64,000 nucleotides of DNA from Bacillus sp. T33-2 (GTDB taxonomy: Bacteria > Bacillota > Bacilli > Bacillales > Cytobacillaceae): the NCBI RefSeq assembly GCF_002860205.1, contig NZ_PGVB01000008.1, forward strand, positions 174,352-238,351, written 5' to 3'. Position 1 is the stretch's first letter. The number at the start of each line of letters is the position of its first letter. The position numbers and the translations under genes were made by a program. Under the pieces are notes generated by a model, which was given only the letters and a program-made list of their open reading frames with translations, was not told the DNA's origin and ran no database searches. Shown here piece by piece: positions 35,630-44,125 of this stretch.

Positions 35630-35640
35630 AACGCATTTGC
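35630..35640. other. right attachment core (attR)
   Basis: AACGCATTTGC, the copy of the left core. The element-side flank is GTTTATAAAGAGTGTATTTTG, which is nearly the reverse complement of the left flank. Confidence 0.85.
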
Positions 35641-36094
35641 TTCAGGAACAGGCGATTTCGTGCAGCTGTTTGAACCGACAGCCAGCCTGTTTGAAAAAGA
35701 AGGAAAAGGCCACATCGTTGCTTCGTTTGGCACTGAGTCCGGCCACATACCATATACCACTTTCATGGCGAAAGAAAGCTATATGAAACAAAATAAAGAG
35801 ACGGTTGAGAAATTCACCAGGGCAGTGTACAAAGCACAGCAATGGGTTCAGGAACATAGTGCGAAAGAAACTGCAGAAGCAATCCAGCCATATTTCGAGG
35901 ATACAGAATTGTCATTGATTGAAACAGTGGTGGACCGTTACAAAAGCCAGGGCTCATTTGCCACTAATCCAGTGTTGGATGAAAAAGAATGGAATAACCT
36001 CCAGGATATCATGGGAGAAGCCGGTGAACTTCCAAAAGAAGTGTCCCACAGCACGCTTGTGAATACGGAGGTTGCCGAAAAAGTCATGAAATAA
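35641..36094 (+). pseudogene. ytlA: ytlA 3' part: second lobe of the substrate-binding protein
   Basis: This encodes the remaining 150 residues of YtlA (from SGTGDFVQLFEP, after NAFA). It includes the hinge and second lobe of the NMT1-like binding protein. Without its own signal peptide it cannot form a working lipoprotein. Downstream 17 bases lies ytlC, so the element may also reduce expression of the transporter genes. Confidence 0.9.
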
Positions 36095-36111
36095 CGAGAG
36101 GATGCAGGAAG

Positions 36112-36891
36112 ATGGGCTTTTTATCTATTAAATCCGTACACCATACTTACTTTACCGTGTCTTCCGCTACAACCGCCCTCAACAATATCAACCTGGACAT
36201 CGGGGAAGGAGAATTTGTTTCCTTCCTCGGCCCAAGCGGCTGTGGCAAAACTACTTTGCTGTCCATAATCGCCGGGTTGATCGATCCAACGGAAGGAACC
36301 GTTCACCTTGAAAACAAACCAGTTCAGCTATCGATCAATAAAATGGGCTATATGCTTCAGCAGGATTATTTGTTCCCCTGGAAATCGATTGAGGAAAACA
36401 TCCTGCTTGGCTTGAAAATAAACGGCACCCTGAACGAGAATAAAAAATCGCAAGCCCTATCACTATTAAAAGTAATGGGCCTTGAAGGAATAGAGCGCCA
36501 ATACCCCGCGCAGCTTTCAGGAGGGATGAGACAGCGGGTTGCCCTTGTGCGCACGCTTGCGACAGAGCCTAAGCTCCTCATGCTCGATGAGCCGTTTTCG
36601 GCGCTGGATTACCAGACCAAGTTAAAGCTTGAGGACCTTGTAGCTGATACTCTGAAGGCTTTTGGAAAGACCGCTATTCTCGTAACCCACGATATCGGTG
36701 AAGCTGTCGCGATGAGCGACCGGATTTTTTTATTCTCGCCCCGCCCCGGCAAGCTTCATAAAACCTTTATCATTCCGGAAGAACTGAGAAAGCTGTCCCC
36801 GTTCGAAGCAAGACACCATAGTTTGTTTACCCAACTGTTCCAGACTATTTGGAAGGAGATGGAGTCACTTGAACCATCAGCCGAATATTGA
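36112..36891 (+). CDS. ytlC: YtlC, ABC transporter ATPase (nitrate/sulfonate/thiamine-precursor type)
   Basis: A 259-residue ATPase of the SsuB/TauB/ThiZ group. Walker A is GPSGCGKTT, the signature is [13 protein letters not shown], Walker B is [12 protein letters not shown] and the switch His is in VTHDIGEA. It would energise uptake of a small ligand bound by YtlA. AGGAAG precedes the ATG. It overlaps ytlD by 23 bases. Without a whole ytlA it may be inactive here. Confidence 0.93.
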   Translation: MGFLSIKSVHHTYFTVSSATTALNNINLDIGEGEFVSFLGPSGCGKTTLLSIIAGLIDPTEGTVHLENKPVQLSINKMGYMLQQDYLFPWKSIEENILLGLKINGTLNENKKSQALSLLKVMGLEGIERQYPAQLSGGMRQRVALVRTLATEPKLLMLDEPFSALDYQTKLKLEDLVADTLKAFGKTAILVTHDIGEAVAMSDRIFLFSPRPGKLHKTFIIPEELRKLSPFEARHHSLFTQLFQTIWKEMESLEPSAEY

Positions 36892-37681
36892 TCTCCTTCA
36901 TCAAAAATACAAAGATGGCCTGAATAAAGAAAACCGATGGGTGCGTTTCTATCAAGCTCTGATATTCATATTGTTTTTTTCCCTATGGGAACTGGCCAGC
37001 CGTAAACTATGGGTCGACCCGCTGATCTTCAGCTCGCCTTCAAAAATCTGGGGATTATTGATCGAGAAACTTGCAGATGGCTCTCTTGCAATGAATCTGG
37101 GTGTAACGGTAACCGAAACAGTCTTTGGCTTCTTCCTCGGCACCTTGCTGGGCACACTTCTCGCGGCGCTTCTCTGGTGGTCACCGATGATTTCAAAAAT
37201 CCTCGATCCCTATCTTGTCGTCCTGAATGCAATGCCGAAGGTTGCGCTGGGGCCGATCTTAATTGTTGCGCTTGGACCCAGCTTGACCTCAATCATCGCC
37301 ATGGGGGCCATTATCTCGATCATCATAACCGCAATTGTCGTGTACACTTCATTCAAGGAAGTCGACCCAAACTACTTAAAGGTTTTGCAGACTTTTGGCG
37401 CCACTCGCTCGCAGTGCTTTAAAGAAGCAATCCTGCCTGCGTCCTTCCCGACCATCATTTCTACTTTAAAAGTAAACGTCGGCCTGTCCTGGGTCGGAGT
37501 GATCGTCGGAGAATTCCTAGTATCAGCAAAAGGGCTGGGTTATATGATCATATATGGCTTCCAAGTGTTTAATTTTACCCTCGTATTGCTGTCTTTGCTG
37601 GTCATTGCAGTATTTGCCACTTTAATGTACCAGCTCGTGGAACTGCTTGAAAGAAAACTGATTAAAAATGGAAACATTTAA
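36869..37681 (+). CDS. ytlD: YtlD, ABC transporter permease
   Basis: A 270-residue permease of the SsuC/TauC type with six membrane helices and the EAA-like motif [23 protein letters not shown]. The start is TTG at 36869 with AAGGAGATGGAG upstream, overlapping ytlC. It forms the membrane pore of the YtlACD transporter. The substrate is unknown; an NMT1-like binding protein suggests an aromatic or thiamine-precursor-like ligand. Confidence 0.9.
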   Translation: MNHQPNIDLLHQKYKDGLNKENRWVRFYQALIFILFFSLWELASRKLWVDPLIFSSPSKIWGLLIEKLADGSLAMNLGVTVTETVFGFFLGTLLGTLLAALLWWSPMISKILDPYLVVLNAMPKVALGPILIVALGPSLTSIIAMGAIISIIITAIVVYTSFKEVDPNYLKVLQTFGATRSQCFKEAILPASFPTIISTLKVNVGLSWVGVIVGEFLVSAKGLGYMIIYGFQVFNFTLVLLSLLVIAVFATLMYQLVELLERKLIKNGNI

Positions 37682-37692
37682 AATGAGGCCGG

Positions 37693-38157
37693 CTAAATCA
37701 TACCCGCCTCTTTTAAATATTGAAAGGCCTTATCGATCACTTCGTCCTTCATTATAAAGCTGTAATGGCTGCCAAGTCTTTCTTTCAAAAGGTCGCCTTC
37801 CTCAAAAACCGGGCCATTTGTTTCGTGATAATATGATTCACTTTGCAGTTCTTTTACCTCGCCATAATAAATTCTTTTTACGAACTTTCCGTCCACTTCA
37901 TATTCACCGACAGCCATAAGGTGTTTGAGGATGGCACCGGTTTCCTCAAACACTTCCCTCGCCGCAGCTTCTTCAAGGGTCTCTCCATCTTCCATTTTCC
38001 CCCCGGGAAACTCCCAGCCTCTTTGCTTATGGTCCGTCAACAGCCACTTATCACCATAACGGCAGACTACCAGTATATGAATGGGCGGTTTTGGAAAGGC
38101 GTTACGCCCAAAAGCGAGCCTTACAGTCGACCCGTTAATATCTTTAAACTCTTCCAT
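37693..38157 (-). CDS. ytkD: YtkD, Nudix (MutT-type) nucleotide pyrophosphohydrolase
   Basis: A 154-residue Nudix hydrolase with the box GGKMEDGETLEEAAAREVFEETGA. B. subtilis YtkD hydrolyses 8-oxo-dGTP and related nucleotides and is important in oxidative stress and sporulation. It is convergent with ytlD, ending 11 bases from it. Length and synteny agree. Confidence 0.9.
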   Translation of the reverse strand: MEEFKDINGSTVRLAFGRNAFPKPPIHILVVCRYGDKWLLTDHKQRGWEFPGGKMEDGETLEEAAAREVFEETGAILKHLMAVGEYEVDGKFVKRIYYGEVKELQSESYYHETNGPVFEEGDLLKERLGSHYSFIMKDEVIDKAFQYLKEAGMI

Positions 38158-38239
38158 TCAAATAACCTCACTAATATGGAAACTCATGCTATTGTTATAT
38201 AATAACATGGAAAAAATAACAGGGATGAAAAAATACGAA

Positions 38240-38267
38240 AGCCGCGTGCCCTAAAAAGGCCGCGGCT
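38240..38267 (-). terminator. terminator after the 105-residue protein gene
   Basis: AGCCGCG/CGCGGCT stem extended by GCC/GGC and followed by a T-rich stretch on the minus strand. Confidence 0.75.
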
Positions 38268-38275
38268 GTCTATAT

Positions 38276-38593
38276 TTATATGGGCAGAATCCCCATGCTT
38301 TCAATATGTTTTTTCGCTTCAGCATCACCCAGCTGATGGAGGGCTGCATAAATATTGGTTAGATTTCTATCCTGGGCATCATTTTCCCTGTCATAATGGT
38401 ATTGCACATATGGCACATACGCCCGGAAAAAGTTCTGCCAGTCTGTAGAATAATTTTGCTCGAACAGTTCCCGTAAACGAATGATTTCTTCATCAGTGGC
38501 CTGAATTTTGAAATTCCACGGCGATGAGGTCGAAGATTGCGTGATCAGTCCGCTGGCCACCTCTACATAATAAGTTTTTTTCTTTTGCTCCAT
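38276..38593 (-). CDS. conserved small protein of unknown function
   Basis: A 105-residue soluble protein (MEQKKKTYYVEVASGLITQS, with WNFKIQATDEEIIRLRELF and HIESMGILPI at the end). I recall similar proteins in many Bacillaceae without an established function. It lies beside ytkD and dps. No catalytic motif is visible. The ATG at 38593 follows GGGGTGAAG. Confidence 0.7.
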   Translation of the reverse strand: MEQKKKTYYVEVASGLITQSSTSSPWNFKIQATDEEIIRLRELFEQNYSTDWQNFFRAYVPYVQYHYDRENDAQDRNLTNIYAALHQLGDAEAKKHIESMGILPI

Positions 38594-38843
38594 GCTGCTT
38601 CACCCCATGGTTTAACGTTTCCCCCGAATTCATCCCTTATTCAATTAACGAAAATTTTGGGGCAAATTCTAAAAAAATATAGCCAAACGAAGCAGTATAA
38701 GCAGATAATAAAGGAAAGGGGCACCTTTTTTGTCGGGAAAAGCCTAGCCCGGCAGGAATATTTTTATCGGCAAAGGGTATTTAATAAATATGAAAATAAA
38801 AATCAATGGAGCGCAGATTGCTAAAGAATGAGAGGTGAATGAA

Positions 38844-39104
38844 ATGAAACTGATTGACGAATTGTATGAGCTCTACCGCAACAAGCTGACCGGAGACGAA
38901 GAAGATATCGATATGCTGGCTTTCGCATTTCTTGAAGAAATGAGCCGTGATGATTTATTGAAAATCATCCAGGATTTAGATAAACAGGAGCTTTATGATT
39001 TAATGGGACTCTACTTGATCGAGAGTTTAAAAGGTAAATTTGCCCAGGATGAGTTCGGTGGCGATCATCGCACACATCTGTATCAATCCCGCAATGTCCA
39101 TTGA
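38844..39104 (+). CDS. conserved acidic small protein (DUF6154-like)
   Basis: An 86-residue acidic helical protein (MKLIDELYELYRNKLTGDEE). It resembles small Bacillus proteins grouped as DUF6154. Its ATG at 38844 has GAGGTG seven bases upstream; a GTG at 38835 is inside that ribosome site. Function unknown. Confidence 0.75.
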   Translation: MKLIDELYELYRNKLTGDEEDIDMLAFAFLEEMSRDDLLKIIQDLDKQELYDLMGLYLIESLKGKFAQDEFGGDHRTHLYQSRNVH

Positions 39105-39121
39105 TTTTATACATAGTAAGG

Positions 39122-39153
39122 AAAATAGCCGGCCAACAACCGGCTATTTTTTT
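39122..39153 (+). terminator. bidirectional terminator
   Basis: AATAGCCGG/CCGGCTATT stem with a T run; it separates the small acidic protein and dps. Confidence 0.88.
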
Positions 39154-39165
39154 GAGGTCTGTAAC

Positions 39166-39603
39166 TTAGCTCAAATAGGCTTTAAACATCCATATATGCT
39201 TCCTGAGGCGTTTCTTTACTCCTAAAAGCATATCTGCCGTCCCCTCATCTTCAGCCCGCTCAGCCAGCTCTATCGCTTCCTGGAGTTCGTCCACCATTCT
39301 GGAAAAGTCGTCACTGAGGGTGCGGACCATATCTTCTTCTTTTTCTGTACCGGCAGCCTCCTTCACTGTCGACAATTCGAGGCATTCCTTCATTGTGCCA
39401 ACCGGGCCGCCTTCAAGGGCAAGCACCCTTTCAGCAAATTCATCGATGATTTCTGCTGCTTCATTATACAGCTCTTCGAATTTCTCATGGAGCGTAAAAA
39501 AATGATGCCCTTTCACATACCAGTGGTAATTATGAAGTTTAACATAAAGCACCGTCCAGTTCGCAACCTGTTTATTCACTGCTTGAATTACTTCTGCTGA
39601 CAT
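39166..39603 (-). CDS. dps: Dps-family ferritin-like protein
   Basis: A 145-residue Dps/MrgA-type ferritin. The ferroxidase residues appear as NYHWYVKGHHFFTLHEKFEELYNE and AEIIDEFAERVLALEG. It binds iron and protects DNA. ATG 39603 has GGAGG eight bases upstream. The open frame upstream is not part of the gene. Position between ytkD and ytzI/luxS is that of B. subtilis. A PerR box was not sought further. Confidence 0.93.
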   Translation of the reverse strand: MSAEVIQAVNKQVANWTVLYVKLHNYHWYVKGHHFFTLHEKFEELYNEAAEIIDEFAERVLALEGGPVGTMKECLELSTVKEAAGTEKEEDMVRTLSDDFSRMVDELQEAIELAERAEDEGTADMLLGVKKRLRKHIWMFKAYLS

Positions 39604-39724
39604 TGTATCATCCTCCTCGAAATTCATATTCCCCTGGCAGGCTGGTTGAAAGATTAAAGACCTATTTTCTCCTGCACCGGAAAAGAACATGATAAAATAA
39701 TTTTGAGGCAAAGGAGGCCGTTTT

Positions 39725-39901
39725 ATGTACACCGTCTTAATCATCTCGATTATTATTATCTTTGTAGTGTTAATACTGGCTGTCGTCACGACGTCCAAAG
39801 CATATTCGTATAAGCACACGGTCGATCCAATTGAAAATAACCCGTATTTGCGGGAAGCTGCGGGAGAAAATCAGCCAGCCAGTAAGGAAAATAAAAAATA
39901 A
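39725..39901 (+). CDS. ytzI: YtzI-like small membrane protein
   Basis: A 58-residue protein with one membrane helix (MYTVLIISIIIIFVVLILAV) and a short hydrophilic tail. AAAGGAGG lies eight bases before the ATG. It matches the place and shape of B. subtilis YtzI next to luxS. Function unknown. Confidence 0.75.
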   Translation: MYTVLIISIIIIFVVLILAVVTTSKAYSYKHTVDPIENNPYLREAAGENQPASKENKK

Positions 39902-39923
39902 AGGGAGCTGCGCCAGCTCCCTT
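39901..39923. terminator. bidirectional terminator between ytzI and luxS
   Basis: AAGGGAGCTG/CAGCTCCCTT, a 10-bp stem with a 3-base loop, T-rich on both sides. Confidence 0.85.
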
Positions 39924-39929
39924 GGTGTT

Positions 39930-40403
39930 TTATGCAAATACTTGTTTAAGGCTTTTTTTATCCTGATCGAGCCAGAAGCGCATCAGCCTCTTTGCCCCAT
40001 CTAGGTCATGAAGCTTCGCCTGGCCGCACTGTGTTTCATTTGCTGCAGGAATATCGGTGATCTCTACCGCTTCCTTCATTGTATCGTCCAGCAAATCGAT
40101 GATTTCTTCGACGGCAGGCTGCCCGCTGACTACCAAGTAATAACCAGTCTGGCATCCCATCGGCGAAATATCGATAATATCGAAATGATCGTACTTTTCT
40201 GCATGCTTGCGAATATTGAATGCCAACAAATGCTCTAAAGTATGGATGGCGTCCGGTTTCATCGCTTGCTTGTTCGGCTGGCAAAAACGGATATCGAATT
40301 TATTCACTACACCGTCACTGCCCACTTTATGGACACCGCAATGTCTGACATATGGGGCTTTAACAGCATTATGGTCAAGTTCAAAGCTTTCAACAGAAGG
40401 CAT
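39930..40403 (-). CDS. luxS: S-ribosylhomocysteine lyase LuxS
   Basis: A 157-residue LuxS with the metal motif [12 protein letters not shown] and the catalytic Cys in MGCQTGYY. It splits S-ribosylhomocysteine to homocysteine and the autoinducer-2 precursor and recycles methionine. The ATG follows AAAGGAGTG. Synteny with dps and yidD matches B. subtilis. Confidence 0.96.
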   Translation of the reverse strand: MPSVESFELDHNAVKAPYVRHCGVHKVGSDGVVNKFDIRFCQPNKQAMKPDAIHTLEHLLAFNIRKHAEKYDHFDIIDISPMGCQTGYYLVVSGQPAVEEIIDLLDDTMKEAVEITDIPAANETQCGQAKLHDLDGAKRLMRFWLDQDKKSLKQVFA

Positions 40404-40553
40404 TTTATGTTCACTCCTTTTTGTTCTTGATTATATCATACATTAAATTCCGAGTTATTTCATCAGTTTACCTGAAATTCGTGCTTTAGACTGAATAAAA
40501 AATATGTGGTATGTTTGTTTTAGCACTATTTTTCTATAAAGGAGACAAACAAA

Positions 40554-40811
40554 TTGTTACGCAAAGCCATAATAAGTTTAATCCGCTTTTACCAGGTTGC
40601 AATATCTCCTTTAAAGCCGCCATCGTGCAGATTCTACCCCACATGTTCCAGCTACGGCCTTGAAGCTGTCAGACGATTTGGGCCGTTTAAAGGAGGATTA
40701 ATGACGATAATCCGGATAATGAAATGTAATCCGCTTCACCCTGGAGGAGTTGATCCAGTGCCGGAAAAATGGCCTGATACTGATAAATTTAAGCGTCGTA
40801 GCCGTCAGTAA
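40554..40811 (+). CDS. yidD: YidD-type membrane insertion factor (YtjA)
   Basis: An 85-residue YidD protein: an N-terminal amphipathic helix, [14 protein letters not shown], and [15 protein letters not shown]. It aids insertion of membrane proteins near the YidC/Oxa1 pathway. The start is TTG with AAAGGAG upstream. Its end overlaps the carbonic anhydrase end by 23 bases, tail to tail. Confidence 0.92.
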   Translation: MLRKAIISLIRFYQVAISPLKPPSCRFYPTCSSYGLEAVRRFGPFKGGLMTIIRIMKCNPLHPGGVDPVPEKWPDTDKFKRRSRQ

Positions 40812-41352
40812 CAAGGTCAAGCTTCCCTGTGGCCGGATCAATTACAAGACCGTGCACCGGAACATCATCTGGCATCAGTGGATGATTTCTGATTAATTCC
40901 GCACTGTGCGCCACACTATCACTGACGTTGTCAAATCCATGGAGCCAGTCAGTAATGTTAATGCCGGAATGCGTCAAAGTATCAAACACTTCATCTTTAA
41001 CGCCGCGCCTTATCATTTCCGCCTTGACGTCATCAGGCTTTATGCTGCTCATTCCGCAGTCATGGTGCCCGATAACAAACACTTCCTCAGCCTGGAGCTG
41101 ATAGACAGCGACGAGGATGCTTCTCATAATGCTTCCAAACGGGTGGACGACCAAGGCCCCGGCATTCTTTACAATCTTCACATCCCCGTTGGCGACATTC
41201 AATGCTTTAGGCAACAGTTCAAGCAACCTTGTATCCATGCAAGTTAAAATGACCATTCGCTTATTTGGGAATTTCGATGTAACGTATTGTTTATATTTTT
41301 CCTCCGAAACAAATTGCTCATTAAATTTTAACATTTCTTCCAACAAGCTCAT
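40789..41352 (-). CDS. ytiB: beta-class carbonic anhydrase (YtiB)
   Basis: A 187-residue beta carbonic anhydrase. The zinc ligands are Cys and Asp in TCMDTRL and His and Cys in GHHDCGM. It interconverts CO2 and bicarbonate. ATG 41352 is preferred over a TTG at 41358; AAAGGGG is upstream. Synteny with yidD agrees with B. subtilis ytjA-ytiB. Confidence 0.92.
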   Translation of the reverse strand: MSLLEEMLKFNEQFVSEEKYKQYVTSKFPNKRMVILTCMDTRLLELLPKALNVANGDVKIVKNAGALVVHPFGSIMRSILVAVYQLQAEEVFVIGHHDCGMSSIKPDDVKAEMIRRGVKDEVFDTLTHSGINITDWLHGFDNVSDSVAHSAELIRNHPLMPDDVPVHGLVIDPATGKLDLVTDGYDA

Positions 41353-41458
41353 CAGCAATTACCCCTTTCTCTTTAACCTAGAATACAAGAAACCGCGTTG
41401 GAAATCCAAAATTATACCCTTGATTTTTATCATATAATTTTGTAAGATACAAAAAGAT

Positions 41459-41479
41459 AAATCGTAATCATTACGTATT
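41459..41479. promoter_or_regulatory. Zur box 1
   Basis: AAATCGTAATCATTACGTAT matches the Bacillus Zur operator (AAATCGTAATNATTACGATTT) at nearly every position. It lies about 100 bp upstream of the zinc-binding lipoprotein gene. Confidence 0.85.
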
Positions 41480-41517
41480 AATTGATTATTATCATTCTTT
41501 TAAAAATTGCACCATTT

Positions 41518-41538
41518 AAATCGTAATAACTACGTTTT
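41518..41538. promoter_or_regulatory. Zur box 2
   Basis: AAATCGTAATAACTACGTTT is a second Zur-like dyad, 39 bp from the first and 41 bp from the start codon. Confidence 0.75.
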
Positions 41539-41579
41539 AATCCAGAAGCATATATTCGTTGATAAAAGGAGAGCACTTA

Positions 41580-42623
41580 ATGAAAAAAATAAAAGTTTTT
41601 ATGACTTTACTATTATCGCTTAGTCTGTTTTTATCCGGTTGCACCGAACAAAAAAGTGAAAAAAAAGTGGAAAACGAAACCCTGCAGGTATATACCACTG
41701 TATATCCACTGCAATATTTCACTGATAGAATTGGCGGAAAGTTCGTGGCGGCGGAAACGATCTATCCACCTGGAGCTGACGAGCACACATTCGAACCCTC
41801 TCAGAAGGACATGATGAAGCTTGCAGACTCGGATTTATTCATCTATGTCGGACTCGGCCTTGAAGGCTTTGTGGATAAAACAAAAGAAACATTAAAAAAT
41901 GAGGATACTACAATGCTTGCAGCGGGCGAAAATGTCCAGTTCACCGAAGCCGGAGATGACCACAATGACAGCCATGCTGAAGGGGAACATGAGCATGGGG
42001 AACAGGGACATGTCACTGAAGGGGAACATAAGCATGGGGAAGAAGGACACGCTGATGAAGGTGAAGAACATTCACATGAGGACGGGCACAACCACGACGG
42101 GATCGATCCACATGTATGGCTGGACCCTGTTTACGCAAAAGATTTAGCTGAAGCAATAAAAGATGGTTTGACAGAGAAGATGCCAGAACAGAAACAGGTA
42201 TTTAAACAGAATTTTGAAGACTTGTCGGCTGAACTCGATGACCTGAACAATGATTTTCTAAAAATGTCACAGTCGGCAGCCCGCAAAGAGATCATCGTCT
42301 CCCACGCTGCGTTCGGCTATTGGGAGAAGCGATATGGCATTGAGCAGGTCAGTGTTTCCGGCATGTCCAGTTCGGATGAGCCTTCCCAGAAGGAATTACA
42401 GAGCCTGATCGACCATGCTAATGAACGGGGCATTAAATATGTATTATTCGAACAAAATGTGAGTTCCAAGCTGGCAGAAAGCGTTCAAAAGCAAATCAGG
42501 GCAGAACGTTTATCACTCCATAATCTTTCCACTCTGACAGATGATAATATCAAGCAAAACGAAACATATTTCACGCTTATGAACAAAAATGTTGAGATTT
42601 TACAGATTGCATTAAATCAATAG
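41580..42623 (+). CDS. zinc ABC transporter substrate-binding lipoprotein (ZnuA/AdcA-like)
   Basis: A 347-residue lipoprotein with signal and lipobox LSGC, and the cluster A-I zinc-binding fold (YTTVYPLQYFTDRIGG, GADEHTFEP, DPHVWLDP). Between them is a His/Asp/Glu-rich loop (about residues 125-175) with many HxH units that captures zinc. Two Zur boxes upstream indicate zinc-starvation induction. No permease or ATPase gene is adjacent, so partners are elsewhere. ATG 41580 has AAAAGGAGAG upstream. Confidence 0.93.
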   Translation: MKKIKVFMTLLLSLSLFLSGCTEQKSEKKVENETLQVYTTVYPLQYFTDRIGGKFVAAETIYPPGADEHTFEPSQKDMMKLADSDLFIYVGLGLEGFVDKTKETLKNEDTTMLAAGENVQFTEAGDDHNDSHAEGEHEHGEQGHVTEGEHKHGEEGHADEGEEHSHEDGHNHDGIDPHVWLDPVYAKDLAEAIKDGLTEKMPEQKQVFKQNFEDLSAELDDLNNDFLKMSQSAARKEIIVSHAAFGYWEKRYGIEQVSVSGMSSSDEPSQKELQSLIDHANERGIKYVLFEQNVSSKLAESVQKQIRAERLSLHNLSTLTDDNIKQNETYFTLMNKNVEILQIALNQ

Positions 42624-42627
42624 AACC

Positions 42628-42655
42628 AAACCTCCCGAACAGGGAGGTTTTTTGT
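42628..42655 (+). terminator. terminator of the zinc lipoprotein gene
   Basis: AACCTCCC/GGGAGGTT stem with 4-base loop and six T. Confidence 0.88.
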
Positions 42656-42735
42656 TACTAAAAAGGGAATCATTGCATACTTTTCTGAAACTCGAACAAA
42701 ATAAACAAATATTATAGAACGAAAGGATGAAAAGC

Positions 42736-44097
42736 ATGAATGACATTCTGATTGCTCGTTCGTTATTTGGGACAACGATGGGCTTCCATATTATTCACGC
42801 AACAATCGGTGTAGGCTTGCCTTTAATGATGTTAGCAGCCGAGCTGCTTTACCAGAAGACCAAGGATAATGATTATGTTGTTATGGCAAAACGCTGGACC
42901 AAAGCATTTGCTGTTACATTGGGGGTCGGCATTCCAACTGGAACAATTGCTGGAGTACAGCTTTCTTTGCTCTGGCCTGGATTTATGGAAATAATCGGCA
43001 GGGTGATGGCTTTGCCATTCCAGATTGAAATCTATGCATTCCTTATTGAGGCACTGTTCATGTCTATCTATGTATATGCCGCTGAAAGAATTCCCCCGTG
43101 GATGCGCATTACCAGTCTGGCTCTCGTTGCGTTTGGAGCAGTTGCCTCGGCAGTGCTGATCACGAACGTGCATGCCTTCCAGGGCACGCCGGCAGGATTC
43201 AGGGTAGAAAACGGGAGGATCGTTGATGTGGACCCGTGGGCAGCCTTTTTCAACCCAAGTTTCGGTGAAAATGCGCTGCATGTGGCTATAACAGCCTATA
43301 TGACTGGGGCATTCATTATTGCCTCTGTTGCAGCATTTAAGCTTTTAAGGGCAGAATTTGGATCGAGGCTTTATCAATTCCATAAAAAAGCGTTGATGGC
43401 GAGCCTTATCATTGGAGGTATATTTTCCATTTTAAGCGCAGTCAACGGACATACCGTGGCACAGTCCCTCCATGAACACCAGCCCGAAAAATTAGCAGCA
43501 GCCGAAGGGCTGTTTGAAACCCAAAGATATGCTCCATTGACAATTGGAGGATTTACAGACCGTGAAACTGAAACGGTTAAATGGGGCATTGAAATTCCAT
43601 GGGCTTTAAGCTTCCTCGCAGACAACCGGTTTGATACCGAAGTGGCCGGATTAAACGAATTTCCAGAAGAAAATTGGCCGCCTTTATTTGTGCATACACT
43701 GTTCAATGCAATGGTCGGGGTCGGTATGCTGTTGATTGCCCTGTCATTGATTGCTTTCATTTGGAACAAAATATTGAAAAGGGACAAATTCCCCCGCTGG
43801 CTTTTGTGGCTTTTTGTCTTTTCAGGCCCTCTCTCGATGCTGGGAGTCGAATTCGGGTGGATCTTCTCCTGCACAGGCCGACAACCTTGGAATATTTATC
43901 ATGTCCTTAGGACTGAAGATTCAGCAACGACAGCGGCGGACTTGGGAACTTTATTCATTTTGTTCGCCTCAATATATGTTTTGCTTGGCATTATTGAAGT
44001 ACTGGTGCTGCTGTATTATTTCAGGAGAAATACTGTCATGGACGACTTAAATCGGGCGAAACAGAACAATATTCCTTTATTCGGGTCCAACACCTAA
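42736..44097 (+). CDS. ythA: cytochrome bd-type quinol oxidase subunit I (YthA)
   Basis: A 453-residue CydA-type subunit with about nine membrane helices. Heme-ligand regions appear as GTTMGFHIIHATIGVG and LPFQIEIYAFLIEALF, with GRQPWNIYHVLRT late. The quinol loop is short, as in the cyanide-insensitive (CIO) group. It reduces O2 to water using menaquinol. ATG 42736 has AAAGGATG upstream; an ATG at 42727 is possible. It pairs with ythB. Confidence 0.92.
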   Translation: MNDILIARSLFGTTMGFHIIHATIGVGLPLMMLAAELLYQKTKDNDYVVMAKRWTKAFAVTLGVGIPTGTIAGVQLSLLWPGFMEIIGRVMALPFQIEIYAFLIEALFMSIYVYAAERIPPWMRITSLALVAFGAVASAVLITNVHAFQGTPAGFRVENGRIVDVDPWAAFFNPSFGENALHVAITAYMTGAFIIASVAAFKLLRAEFGSRLYQFHKKALMASLIIGGIFSILSAVNGHTVAQSLHEHQPEKLAAAEGLFETQRYAPLTIGGFTDRETETVKWGIEIPWALSFLADNRFDTEVAGLNEFPEENWPPLFVHTLFNAMVGVGMLLIALSLIAFIWNKILKRDKFPRWLLWLFVFSGPLSMLGVEFGWIFSCTGRQPWNIYHVLRTEDSATTAADLGTLFILFASIYVLLGIIEVLVLLYYFRRNTVMDDLNRAKQNNIPLFGSNT

Positions 44098-44125
44098 GTC
44101 AATGTGATGAAAGGATTGACACGTC

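Larger units (their letters stand above)
24674..35640. mobile_element. about 11-kb integrated element interrupting ytlA
   Basis: Both edges carry the 11-bp sequence AACGCATTTGC (24674-24684 and 35630-35640). Removing one copy and the DNA between restores the ytlA frame. The interior is visibly AT-richer than the flanks. It carries a large serine recombinase adjacent to the left end, Xis-like, winged-helix and resolvase genes, an NgoMIV-type restriction-modification pair and a PHP-SMC-like ATPase. No phage structural or conjugation genes are visible, so it looks like a small integrative element with defence cargo. The length between the repeats is 10,956 bp. Confidence 0.93.

Noticed and set aside
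39604..39819. N-terminal extension of dps
   Set aside because: It overlaps ytzI in antisense; Dps starts at 39603 with a good ribosome site.
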